Source: Bacteroidia bacterium (lineage in GTDB: Bacteria > Bacteroidota > Bacteroidia > Flavobacteriales > Flavobacteriaceae). From it: a DNA stretch of 35,173 nucleotides. The DNA lies in assembly GCA_030429455.1 (NCBI GenBank), contig JAUIFC010000019.1:1-35173 (forward strand), written 5' to 3'. The position numbers were made by a program, and so were the translations under genes. The notes below the pieces were generated by a model, which saw nothing but the letters and a program-made list of their open reading frames with translations, was not told the origin of the DNA and did no database searches. Shown here in pieces: positions 16,703 to 24,079 of this stretch; position 1 is the stretch's first letter; each line of letters opens with the position of its first letter.

Positions 16703-17893
16703 ATCAAAAATACGACAGAAATAGATCGGCTAAAAGCGCTCAGAGCCCTTGACATTCTTGACACTCAACCAGAGAAAGAGTACGATGAGCTTACATCGCT
16801 TGCGGCCTATATTTGCAATACGCCAGTATCTCTCATAAGCCTTGTTGACGAAGACAGACAGTGGTTTAAATCCAAAATAGGTATACAGTCCTCCCAAACA
16901 AATCGAAATCATTCCTTTTGTTCTCACGCCATTGAAAGCTCTTCCAGTATTTATGAAATTGAAGATGCTTCGAAGCACCCGATATTCAAAGACAATCCAC
17001 ATGTCGTTGACAAAGGCCTTAGATTTTATGCTGGAGCGCCTTTAGCACTAGAAAGCGGTCATGTTCTCGGTACTATTTGCGTAATTGACTTTATACCAAA
17101 AAAACTTACTGAAGAACAGAAAAAAGCCTTAAAAAACCTTGCCAATCAAGTGGTTAAATTGTTAGAACTAAGATTTAAGCATAAAAATTTGATTGAAACT
17201 CAAAAACATCTTAAAGAAAAAAATGTGCAACTGCGCAATTTCGCAGGTGTCGTTTCTCATGATATGAAAATGCCTTTGGCCAATATCATAGTAACGATAG
17301 ACCTATTAAAAAATAAGTATAAAGACAATCTTGATGATGCTGGTTTTCAATACTTAAACAACTTGAAGCAATCTGCTTTTAAAATGAGCGATTACATCAG
17401 CAACATCTTGATGCACTACGAAAGTGACAATCTTACTCAAACCGAATTGAAAGAGTATGTAGATGTTCATGAGTTACTCGAAAACATTATCGAATTAATT
17501 GATGTACATGACAATTGTGACATCAATCTTCCTGAAACAAATAAAATTATCCATTGTAACAAAGTAGCGCTTGAACAAATCTTCCTTAATCTAATAGGTA
17601 ATAGCCTAAAATACAACGACAAGGAAAGCATCATCGTCGATTTGGATTTTTTCGAAAGCGATACGCACTACTTCTTTAGCGTAAAAGACAATGGGATTGG
17701 GATAGAAAAAGATAAGCAAAAAGAAATTTTCAAATTATTCACCACCGTTGCAGAACAAGACAGAAAAGGTCAAAAAGGTAATGGAATCGGGTTATCTACG
17801 GTAAAAAAACTCATAAACAACTTGGGAGGCAAAATCAAGGTCGACTCGGAGAAAGGAATATTTACAAAGTTTACATTTAGCATCGAAAAATAA
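16703..17893 (+). CDS. GAF-domain sensor histidine kinase with no canonical start codon
   Basis: From 16658 to 17893 one frame encodes an intact soluble kinase. The GAF part (about 16721-17150) has the family pattern: LKALRALDILDTQPE, then ISLVDEDRQWFKSKIG, HSFCSHAI, LRFYAGAPL and LGTICVIDF. The kinase part has the phospho-acceptor His (codon 17258) in GVVSHDMKMPLANI, N box LNLIGNSLKYND, G1 DNGIG and G2 GNGIGLS. An in-frame TAA is at 16655-16657, and between it and the GTG at 17150 the frame holds no ATG, GTG or TTG. The coordinate given uses the ATC at 16703, which would yield a normal N-terminus (KNTTEIDRLKAL); ATT at 16658 is another option. Starting at 17150 would discard the whole GAF domain. 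No response regulator adjoins it. It could be an allele with a lost start. Confidence 0.75.
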   Translation: MKNTTEIDRLKALRALDILDTQPEKEYDELTSLAAYICNTPVSLISLVDEDRQWFKSKIGIQSSQTNRNHSFCSHAIESSSSIYEIEDASKHPIFKDNPHVVDKGLRFYAGAPLALESGHVLGTICVIDFIPKKLTEEQKKALKNLANQVVKLLELRFKHKNLIETQKHLKEKNVQLRNFAGVVSHDMKMPLANIIVTIDLLKNKYKDNLDDAGFQYLNNLKQSAFKMSDYISNILMHYESDNLTQTELKEYVDVHELLENIIELIDVHDNCDINLPETNKIIHCNKVALEQIFLNLIGNSLKYNDKESIIVDLDFFESDTHYFFSVKDNGIGIEKDKQKEIFKLFTTVAEQDRKGQKGNGIGLSTVKKLINNLGGKIKVDSEKGIFTKFTFSIEK

Positions 17894-17926
17894 GCTAAAG
17901 TATTCCCTAAACGATAAGCACTGTAT

Positions 17927-17934
17927 TATATTTG
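17927..17934 (+). promoter_or_regulatory. -7 element for the BatA-like gene cluster
   Basis: TATATTTG matches TAnnTTTG and lies 19 nt before the ATG at 17954; no correctly spaced -33 TTG is visible. It would drive the closely packed genes from 17954 to 22103. Confidence 0.45.
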
Positions 17935-17953
17935 TTTTGTTTTAAAAAATAAT

Positions 17954-19876
17954 ATGAGGTTTATTCATCCTGAAATTCTTTATGCCTTATTTGCCTTAAT
18001 CATTCCCATTGTTGTTCATCTATTTCAACTAAGGCGATTCAAAACGGAGGATTTCACCAATGTTGCTTTACTTCAAAAACTCGTAATTTCATCAAGAAAA
18101 AGTTCTCAACTTAAAAAATGGCTTACGCTATTGACAAGATTACTCTTATTATCTTGCGTCATACTTGCTTTTGCACAGCCGTATTTCCCAAACGAAGTAG
18201 AGCGTGAAGACGAAAAAGAGCTCAGTATTTTTTTAGACAACTCCTACAGCATGTCTTTAAAGGGCGAAAAAGGAGAACTGTTTCTTAGAGCAAAAGAAGA
18301 CCTTTTGGAATATTTGCCAGAAAACGAAAAATTCCATTTATCAACGCACTCTGACAACTATCGAGATTTGACCAAAAAAGAACTAAAATCAATTATATTC
18401 GATTTAGGATATACTTCAAACTCATTAGATTTCAATAGTTTGCAAACAAAAAGCATCAGTAGTTTTCAGACAAATGTTTCGACTAAAAAAAATGTTGTAG
18501 TGCTTTCTGATTTTCAGAATTCGCAAATTCAAAATAAAGTAGATAGTCTTCAGAATGTTGATTTTCATTACATTAAATACAATCCCGTAAATACTTTTAA
18601 TTTTAGCATTGATACACTTTTTGTAAAAAACTCAAACAATGGAAAGCAATTGGTTTTTAATGTAAAATCTTCAAATCCAACAAATTCTTCCTTGCCAATT
18701 TCAATTTTTGACGATAACAAATTACTAGGTAAACTGACGTTAAAGTTTGAAAATGAAAAAGAGAAGACCTATGAATTTAATATTGCTGACGGCGAAATTA
18801 AAAATGGAAAAATCGTAATTGAAGATTCGGGATTACACTATGACAATACCTTTTACTTTAGCATTTCTAATCCCGAACCTGTAAATATTCTCATCATTTC
18901 CAAAAGCTATTCCGAGTATTTTGATCGGATTTACAAAAGCGACAAGTTTAATTACAAACAAGTCTTGGTGAAAAATCTGGAATACACCGACATATCGAGC
19001 AATGCTGTGATTCTATTAAATGAACTTGACGAAATACCTGATGCGCTAAGTGTTAGCATCGAAAATGCATATAAAGCCGATAAAGTTATCGGTATTATTC
19101 CGAGTGAAAATTCAAATATTATGGGTTACAATAGGATTTTCAAGACACTTGATTTAAACAGATATAACTCAAAAATCGATCAAGAAATCAAACTTACAAA
19201 TATTAATTTTAGTCATCCATTATTCGAGAATGTGTTTACCGACAAAGTCGAAAATTTTGATTACCCAACATTTGACAGCTATTTTGAAAGCACATCGAAC
19301 AATAAGGCATTGTCCTTTAGCAATGGGTTCTCTTTTTTAGAATTAAATGGAAAATCATTCAGATTTAATGCGCCCATTGAAAATAATTCTAATTTTAAAC
19401 AATCGCCTTTAATTGTTGTAAGCTTTTATAATTTAGCCTTGCAAGCGCAAACGAGTCGGAATCTGTTTTTCACCACTGGACAGAACCAAACAATTTCTAT
19501 AAAAACCACATTGAAAAATGATGAAGTTTTAAAAATTGAAAAAAACAACGACGTTTACATTCCAAGGCAACAGCCATCAGGAGAGAATGTGAATTTAACA
19601 CTGATCGATTTTCCAAGTCTTGCCGGACATTATGTTGTGAAAAATTCTGAAAATGATACTTTGCAACATTTGGCTTACAATTATGACAGAACAGAAAGTC
19701 TGTTGGAGTATCAAAATATGGATAATAAGACTTATGCTAAGGTCTATAATAATTTCAATGATTTTTCTGAATACTTCAATAGCAACTATAAAATAAATTC
19801 CAAATGGCAATGGTTTATTGCCTTTGCCTTGATGTTTATGATTATTGAGTTACTTTTGCTAAGATTTATAAAATAA
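17954..19876 (+). CDS. BatA-domain/vWA membrane protein
   Basis: A 640-residue protein beginning with the BatA N-terminal double-membrane domain (TIGR02226 type): MRFIHPEILYALFALIIPIV, a basic QLRRFKTEDFTN segment, and a second helix (about 57-75). A von Willebrand A-like region follows, with the metal-site motif DNSYS (Asp95, Ser97, Ser99). Residues about 200-610 are a long extracytoplasmic beta-rich part. A final helix (about 618-637) anchors the C-terminus. It resembles Bacteroidetes proteins often annotated as aerotolerance-related, although no MoxR or BatB-E genes are here. It is followed 6 nt later by the dihydroorotase-like gene. The physiological role is unknown. Confidence 0.82.
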   Translation: MRFIHPEILYALFALIIPIVVHLFQLRRFKTEDFTNVALLQKLVISSRKSSQLKKWLTLLTRLLLLSCVILAFAQPYFPNEVEREDEKELSIFLDNSYSMSLKGEKGELFLRAKEDLLEYLPENEKFHLSTHSDNYRDLTKKELKSIIFDLGYTSNSLDFNSLQTKSISSFQTNVSTKKNVVVLSDFQNSQIQNKVDSLQNVDFHYIKYNPVNTFNFSIDTLFVKNSNNGKQLVFNVKSSNPTNSSLPISIFDDNKLLGKLTLKFENEKEKTYEFNIADGEIKNGKIVIEDSGLHYDNTFYFSISNPEPVNILIISKSYSEYFDRIYKSDKFNYKQVLVKNLEYTDISSNAVILLNELDEIPDALSVSIENAYKADKVIGIIPSENSNIMGYNRIFKTLDLNRYNSKIDQEIKLTNINFSHPLFENVFTDKVENFDYPTFDSYFESTSNNKALSFSNGFSFLELNGKSFRFNAPIENNSNFKQSPLIVVSFYNLALQAQTSRNLFFTTGQNQTISIKTTLKNDEVLKIEKNNDVYIPRQQPSGENVNLTLIDFPSLAGHYVVKNSENDTLQHLAYNYDRTESLLEYQNMDNKTYAKVYNNFNDFSEYFNSNYKINSKWQWFIAFALMFMIIELLLLRFIK

Positions 19877-19882
19877 CCTTCT

Positions 19883-21136
19883 ATGAATTTGCTTATAAAA
19901 TCTGCCACAATAGTAGATAAAAACAGCGCCTTACATTTTCAAAAAAAAGATATTTTAGTCGAAAATGGAGTTATAACATCCATAAGCAACCATATTGAAA
20001 ACAATGATTATCAAGTTATAGATTTGCCCAACCTTCATCTATCGCGAGGATGGTTTGACTCTTGTGTGAGTTTTGGCGAACCTGGATTTGAAGAAAGAGA
20101 AACACTTAAAAACGGCTTAGACACTTGTAAAAAAAGCGGTTTTACAAGTGTGATTTCTACGCCAAATACAAATCCTGTAGCCGATCAGTCGACTATAATA
20201 GAGTACATTAAAAATTATTCTAATCTTCACATTGTCGATGTACATCCAATGGGAGCCTTGACTGAAAACTCAGATTCTCAACATATTGCAGAATTATACG
20301 ACATGCAATCCAAAGGCGCAGTAGTCTTTGGAGATTACAAAAAGTGTGTTGCAGATGCCAACCTTTTTAAAATTGCATTGCAATATGCCAAAACCATAGA
20401 TGCAATTATACAAGTTTATCCGAATGATAAAAATTTAAGCCAAGATGCTCAAATGCATGAAGGCATCATAAGCACAAGTCTTGGACTAAAAGGCTTGCCA
20501 AAAATGGCCGAAATCATTCAATTGCAAAAAGATATTGAACTTCTAAAATACACAAAATCTAAGTTGCACATTTGTCATATCTCTACAGCCGAATCTGTTG
20601 ACATTATTAAAACTGCCAAACAAGAAGGATTAGACATTTCTTGTAGCGTACCATTAGCGAATTTAGTTTACACTGACGAAAAATTAACTGGATTCGACAG
20701 CAAGTTTAAAGTCTTGCCTCCATTACGCGAACAGCAAGATATTGATGCCCTTCGAATAGGATTGTCTGATGGAACAATAGATATGGTAACAACAGACCAT
20801 AATCCACTTAACATAGAGCTTAAGAAAACCGAATTCGAAAATGCAGAATTTGGCAGTATTGGTCTAGAGTCTGCTTTTGGTATTCTCAATTCCATATTCA
20901 GTTTAGAAGACAGTATTGAATTTTTGACAAAAGGAAAGAGCAGATTCAATATAAAAGACCATAAAATTGAAGAAAATGAAAGGGCAAATTTCACACTTTT
21001 TAACCCTGATGTGGAATGGATTTTTGAAGAAAATGACATCCAATCGAAATCTAAAAATGCCATATTTTTAGGCGAAAAACATGTTGGCAAAGTATATGGT
21101 ATTGTAAATAACACTAATTTTTATGTCTCAGAATAA
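19883..21136 (+). CDS. Dihydroorotase-like amidohydrolase lacking metal ligands
   Basis: A 417-residue amidohydrolase-superfamily protein of dihydroorotase type: ISTPNTNP (91-98), LHICHISTAESVD (228-240), FKVLPPLRE (275-283) and TTDHNPLN (303-310) align with PyrC. Active dihydroorotases read D-x-H-x-H-x-R-E-P-G after the first strand; here the segment is DSCVSFGEPG (59-68), so both zinc histidines and the substrate-binding Arg are replaced. The second His motif (normally H-A-E-D) reads YPND (179-182). The protein is full length and otherwise well kept. It is thus likely non-catalytic, comparable to the pseudo-dihydroorotases that support aspartate transcarbamoylase assembly. Its last 14 bp overlap the next gene. 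Confidence 0.88.
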   Translation: MNLLIKSATIVDKNSALHFQKKDILVENGVITSISNHIENNDYQVIDLPNLHLSRGWFDSCVSFGEPGFEERETLKNGLDTCKKSGFTSVISTPNTNPVADQSTIIEYIKNYSNLHIVDVHPMGALTENSDSQHIAELYDMQSKGAVVFGDYKKCVADANLFKIALQYAKTIDAIIQVYPNDKNLSQDAQMHEGIISTSLGLKGLPKMAEIIQLQKDIELLKYTKSKLHICHISTAESVDIIKTAKQEGLDISCSVPLANLVYTDEKLTGFDSKFKVLPPLREQQDIDALRIGLSDGTIDMVTTDHNPLNIELKKTEFENAEFGSIGLESAFGILNSIFSLEDSIEFLTKGKSRFNIKDHKIEENERANFTLFNPDVEWIFEENDIQSKSKNAIFLGEKHVGKVYGIVNNTNFYVSE

Positions 21137-21452
21137 TTCTATACCGGGAAAGTCTTCAGCTATAATCAGCTATCTGCTTTTTTTTCTAGGATCGATTATC
21201 GCTATTTTTATGAATATGGAAGATCGCCACGATTTTGCTAGATTTCATATCAGACAATCGTTTGGGTTACATTTCATTTTTATAGCACTTGCACCGCTAT
21301 CGACAGGGTTTGATAACTGGATGATTAGTTTTAGCCTCTATGTTTTTTATTCTATTTTATGGCTTTATGGATTTATTGGCGCTATTTCAGGCAAAAAACA
21401 GATGATTCCGATATTGGGTTCTTTATTTCAAAAATTATTTAAAGTATTATAA
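21123..21452 (+). CDS. DUF4870-like small membrane protein
   Basis: A 109-residue protein with three predicted membrane helices (about 12-30, 47-62, 66-87) and the segment DRHDFARFHIRQSFGLHF, reminiscent of the F-H-x-x-Q-A/S motif in DUF4870/Tic20-like proteins. The start overlaps the end of the dihydroorotase-like gene by 14 bp and its stop directly precedes the esterase ATG, indicating translational coupling. The function is unknown. Confidence 0.72.
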   Translation: MSQNNSIPGKSSAIISYLLFFLGSIIAIFMNMEDRHDFARFHIRQSFGLHFIFIALAPLSTGFDNWMISFSLYVFYSILWLYGFIGAISGKKQMIPILGSLFQKLFKVL

Positions 21453-22103
21453 ATGACAACCGCCTCATTAAGTCTTGAACACAACTTAAGACCGTCTTCT
21501 CTTTCCGAAAAAGCACCTTTGATTTTAATGCTTCATGGCTATGGAAGTGACGAAAATGATTTGTTTTCTTTTGCAAGTTATTTACCTGAAAAATATACCA
21601 TAGTTTCGGCAAAAGCACCTTATAAACTTCAACCGTATGGAAATGCTTGGTATGCGATAAATTTTGATGCCAATCAAAACAAATTCAGTGATGTTGAGCA
21701 GGCCATTTCCTCAAGAGACAAAATAAAAGGTTTTATTGTAGAAGTTATATCCGCCTACAATATAAACGAACAGGAAGTTACTTTGCTTGGATTTAGCCAA
21801 GGCACAATTTTGAGTTTTGCCACAGCATTAACTTATCCACATTTAATCAAAAATGTCGTAGGTCTGAGCGGATATATAGATAAAAACATGATTGAATTTC
21901 AATCTAAAAAAGACTATAGCAACCTGAATATTTACACTTCGCACGGTACAATGGATCAGGTTATACCTGTAAGTTGGGCACAAAAAACACCCAATGTTTT
22001 CAACGATTTAGAAATTCCATGCGATTATCATGAATTCCCTTCGGCACATGGCGTAAGTCAAGAAAACTTTATATCGTTCTTAGAGTGGTTAAAGCAGCAC
22101 TAA
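21453..22103 (+). CDS. Carboxylesterase/phospholipase-family hydrolase
   Basis: A 216-residue cytosolic alpha/beta hydrolase of the phospholipase/carboxylesterase family (COG0400). LMLHGYGSDENDL forms the oxyanion region; the triad is Ser115 in GFSQG, Asp168 in GTMDQVIP and His199 in SAHGV. Length and motif order fit YpfH/EstB-like enzymes that hydrolyse short acyl esters; the physiological substrate is unknown. It starts immediately after the preceding stop codon and ends one base before the convergent blh gene. Confidence 0.86.
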   Translation: MTTASLSLEHNLRPSSLSEKAPLILMLHGYGSDENDLFSFASYLPEKYTIVSAKAPYKLQPYGNAWYAINFDANQNKFSDVEQAISSRDKIKGFIVEVISAYNINEQEVTLLGFSQGTILSFATALTYPHLIKNVVGLSGYIDKNMIEFQSKKDYSNLNIYTSHGTMDQVIPVSWAQKTPNVFNDLEIPCDYHEFPSAHGVSQENFISFLEWLKQH

Positions 22104-22104
22104 G

Positions 22105-22989
22105 TCAATCCTTGACATTAAACATTTTGTAAATAACTATGACGTGCGGAAAAGTAATAGCCGCAATGAAAGAAAATAAAAGCGCTTCGAATACTTTATA
22201 ATCTTTAAACAGAAATAATAAAGCCATCAACCCAATAATTGAAGCCAACCAATAAACAAAAGCTTTCTTAATATACTCGGTAATAGTATCTCGATTAACC
22301 TTTCCATATAAATATGTAATTTGATCGTTTAAAGATGGTATGCTGTGCCACAATACAAAGTAAACGGCAAAAGACCAAATAAGACCTGAGACTTTGAAAA
22401 CAATTGCCAAAACCAAGATATATAACATTTGTTCACTTAGTTGAATTTTAAACAATTTGTTATTAGTTAATAGATAAAGACTTAAGATCACCATCAAAAC
22501 TCCAGATATAGTAAGCAATAGCCACATCCTTGATAGGTCTATATAATAATTGCATATGCTCTCAATTATTCTTTCCACTTCCTCCAAGTGAAAGTAAAAG
22601 ATTAAACAAAAAATAAAACAGCCATATATAAGTTCGAACAGCACTTTAATATATCTATTTGAATACACCAAAATGCTATTCCAATGTTGTTCACCAAAAT
22701 GATAAGCACTTATAATTACAAAAAGTAAAAGCGCTAAAACAGGAACAAAAACAAATAAGGTGGCAGACACCAACACAATCGTTAAATAAAAACTAATCAC
22801 AAATACTAACTTCTTATTTTTCAGTTGTTTAAAAGATTTATTTATAATTACGATATCGTTTGCGCCATGCAAAACTCCAAACGTTAATATTATCAAAAAG
22901 CCTAGCAAATACATGCTTTCAGAGGGCAAATAGTGATTTATCAATAAACTCAACAAGCTTAAGACAACAGAATAATTGTATAATTTCAT
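22105..22989 (-). CDS. blh: Beta-carotene 15,15'-dioxygenase, Brp/Blh family
   Basis: A 294-residue integral membrane protein with about eight hydrophobic segments. The family motifs are GVLHGANDIVII (His41, Asp45), AYHFGEQHW (His97, His102), VLWHSIPSL (His215) and FPHVIVIYKM (His282). The enzyme cleaves beta-carotene symmetrically into two retinals, using iron held by histidines. It is divergent from proteorhodopsin across 106 bp, the classic neighbour pairing, so it should supply the chromophore. From memory, characterised Blh proteins have two His spaced by three residues at the third site; here the fourth position is Ser219 (HSIPS). Confidence 0.9.
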   Translation of the reverse strand: MKLYNYSVVLSLLSLLINHYLPSESMYLLGFLIILTFGVLHGANDIVIINKSFKQLKNKKLVFVISFYLTIVLVSATLFVFVPVLALLLFVIISAYHFGEQHWNSILVYSNRYIKVLFELIYGCFIFCLIFYFHLEEVERIIESICNYYIDLSRMWLLLTISGVLMVILSLYLLTNNKLFKIQLSEQMLYILVLAIVFKVSGLIWSFAVYFVLWHSIPSLNDQITYLYGKVNRDTITEYIKKAFVYWLASIIGLMALLFLFKDYKVFEALLFSFIAAITFPHVIVIYKMFNVKD

Positions 22990-22991
22990 AT

Positions 22992-23035
22992 AATAATTGA
23001 ATAGAATTTAAAATTAATCAAAAATAATTGAATAG
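22992..23035. repeat. 13-bp direct repeat in the blh-proteorhodopsin intergenic region
   Basis: AATAATTGAATAG occurs at 22992-23004 and again at 23023-23035, a 31-bp period, close to three helical turns. The second copy overlaps the proposed -7 box of blh. It may be a regulator binding site; the region is very AT-rich, which weakens the case. Confidence 0.6.
23019..23026 (-). promoter_or_regulatory. -7 element for blh
   Basis: TATTTTTG on the minus strand matches TAnnTTTG and lies 29 nt upstream of the blh ATG. No spaced -33 TTG is visible. Confidence 0.4.
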
Positions 23036-23060
23036 TACATAATTCTGTTTAACTAATTAT

Positions 23061-23068
23061 TACTTTTA
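23061..23068 (+). promoter_or_regulatory. Possible -7 element for proteorhodopsin
   Basis: TACTTTTA matches TAnnTTTG in all but the last base and lies 27 nt before the rhodopsin ATG. There is no TTG at the correct spacing, so the promoter may need an activator. Confidence 0.3.
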
Positions 23069-23095
23069 CTTCAACAAATATTAAACACTAAATTT

Positions 23096-23827
23096 ATGAG
23101 AACATTATTTTTTCTTGGTGACGTTGTTTCCAAAATGGCAAATGACGATTACGTTGGCTTCACTTTCTTTGTAGGAAGTATGGCTATGATGGCTGCTTCA
23201 GCCTTTTTCTTTTTATCGTTAAGTCAATTCGATAAGAAATGGAGAACTTCAGTCTTAGTTTCTGGTTTAATTACTTTTATCGCAGCAGTGCATTATTTTT
23301 ACATGAGAGACTACTGGGATGCTGTAAAGGAATCTCCAACATTCTTTCGATATGTAGACTGGGTACTTACAGTGCCATTAATGTGTGTTGAATTCTTCTT
23401 AATACTTAGAGTTGCTGGTGCAAAAGCAAGTTTAATGTGGAAATTAATCTTCTGGTCTGTAGTTATGCTAGTGACAGGATATTTTGGAGAAGCTGTAACA
23501 CCAGACGCTTCTTGGCAATGGGGTCTTGCTTCAGGTATTGCTTACTTTGTTATTGTTTACATGATATGGTTCGGAGAAGCAAAACAATTGGCGGTATCCG
23601 CTGGCGGAGATGTACTAAAAGCACACAACATTTTATGTTGGTTTGTACTTGTTGGATGGGCTATCTATCCTGTAGGTTATATTCTTGGAACACCAGGAGG
23701 ATTATTCGGTTATAACTTTGGAGTAGACGCTTCTTTCATGGACGTTGTCTACAACATCGGTGATGCCGTCAACAAAATTGGATTTGGTTTAGTAGTATAT
23801 AGCTTAGCGGTTAAGTCTACCAACTAA
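23096..23827 (+). CDS. Proteorhodopsin, green-tuned light-driven proton pump
   Basis: A 243-residue seven-helix microbial rhodopsin. Helix C carries the proton-pump triad Asp88 (Schiff-base acceptor), Thr92 and Glu99 (donor) in RYVDWVLTVPLMCVEF. His66 in helix B pairs with the acceptor, as in proteorhodopsins. The retinal lysine is Lys227 in DAVNKIGFG. The spectral-tuning residue, eight after the acceptor, is Met96, associated with green absorption in flavobacterial pumps. The DTE set excludes the sodium pump (NDQ) and chloride pump (NTQ) types. A fairly short N-terminus precedes helix A and no clear cleaved signal is seen. It exports protons across the inner membrane in light; the divergent blh supplies retinal. 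Confidence 0.96.
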   Translation: MRTLFFLGDVVSKMANDDYVGFTFFVGSMAMMAASAFFFLSLSQFDKKWRTSVLVSGLITFIAAVHYFYMRDYWDAVKESPTFFRYVDWVLTVPLMCVEFFLILRVAGAKASLMWKLIFWSVVMLVTGYFGEAVTPDASWQWGLASGIAYFVIVYMIWFGEAKQLAVSAGGDVLKAHNILCWFVLVGWAIYPVGYILGTPGGLFGYNFGVDASFMDVVYNIGDAVNKIGFGLVVYSLAVKSTN

Positions 23828-23835
23828 TATTACGA

Positions 23836-23985
23836 TTATTGATTTTTTTGGAAAGCTTCAAGTTTAACTTGAAGCTTTTCTATTTCTCTATCTTTTTCTA
23901 TAAGTTTCTTTTCGGCATTAACATAGATAAAAATGCTAAGCAAAAGCGTAAAAAAGAACAAGTACATAAATATTTTCTCTCTCAT
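23836..23985 (-). CDS. 49-residue single-pass membrane protein with coiled coil
   Basis: A complete small frame on the minus strand, MREKIFMYLFFFTLLLSIFI and onward. Residues about 5-23 form one membrane helix. Residues 24-49 are highly charged with a heptad-like pattern (EKKLIEKDREIEKLQVKLEA), predicted as a short cytoplasmic coiled coil. It resembles small flavobacterial proteins with a membrane helix plus leucine-zipper tail; the function is unknown. It converges on proteorhodopsin with 8 nt between the stops, and its codons 36-44 contain the strong hairpin that could terminate the rhodopsin transcript. Upstream it diverges from ffh. Confidence 0.62.
   Translation of the reverse strand: MREKIFMYLFFFTLLLSIFIYVNAEKKLIEKDREIEKLQVKLEAFQKNQ
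23852..23878 (+). terminator. Hairpin downstream of proteorhodopsin
   Basis: A 27-bp near-palindrome: 13-bp perfect arms (23852-23864 and 23866-23878) around a single central base, giving in RNA an 11-bp stem with a 5-nt loop. It lies 24 nt after the rhodopsin stop. The tail is T-rich but interrupted. It is also inside the small convergent gene, so it may have a protein-coding origin. Confidence 0.5.
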
Positions 23986-24051
23986 GTTTGATATTTGATT
24001 CAAAAATATAAAGTAAAACCATTTTAAGTATTCACAAATAAAGCAAATCCT

Positions 24052-24059
24052 TAAATTTG
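24052..24059 (+). promoter_or_regulatory. -7 element for ffh
   Basis: TAAATTTG matches TAnnTTTG and lies 20 nt before the ATG at 24080. Its position excludes the GTG at 24059 as the true ffh start, because that codon lies at the end of the box. Confidence 0.5.
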
Positions 24060-24079
24060 TGATTTTTAATTTAGAACAA

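Noticed and set aside
16730-17002. 90-codon frame on the minus strand
   Set aside because: It is antisense to the GAF domain, whose conserved protein sequence explains the DNA; the minus frame has no recognisable family.
20668-21114. 148-codon frame on the minus strand
   Set aside because: It lies wholly antisense to the dihydroorotase-like gene and has the low-complexity Ser/Leu composition of a shadow frame.
24059-24061. GTG as the ffh start
   Set aside because: It overlaps the end of the -7 box TAAATTTG, and ATG 24080 gives the normal Ffh N-terminus MFDNLSDKL.
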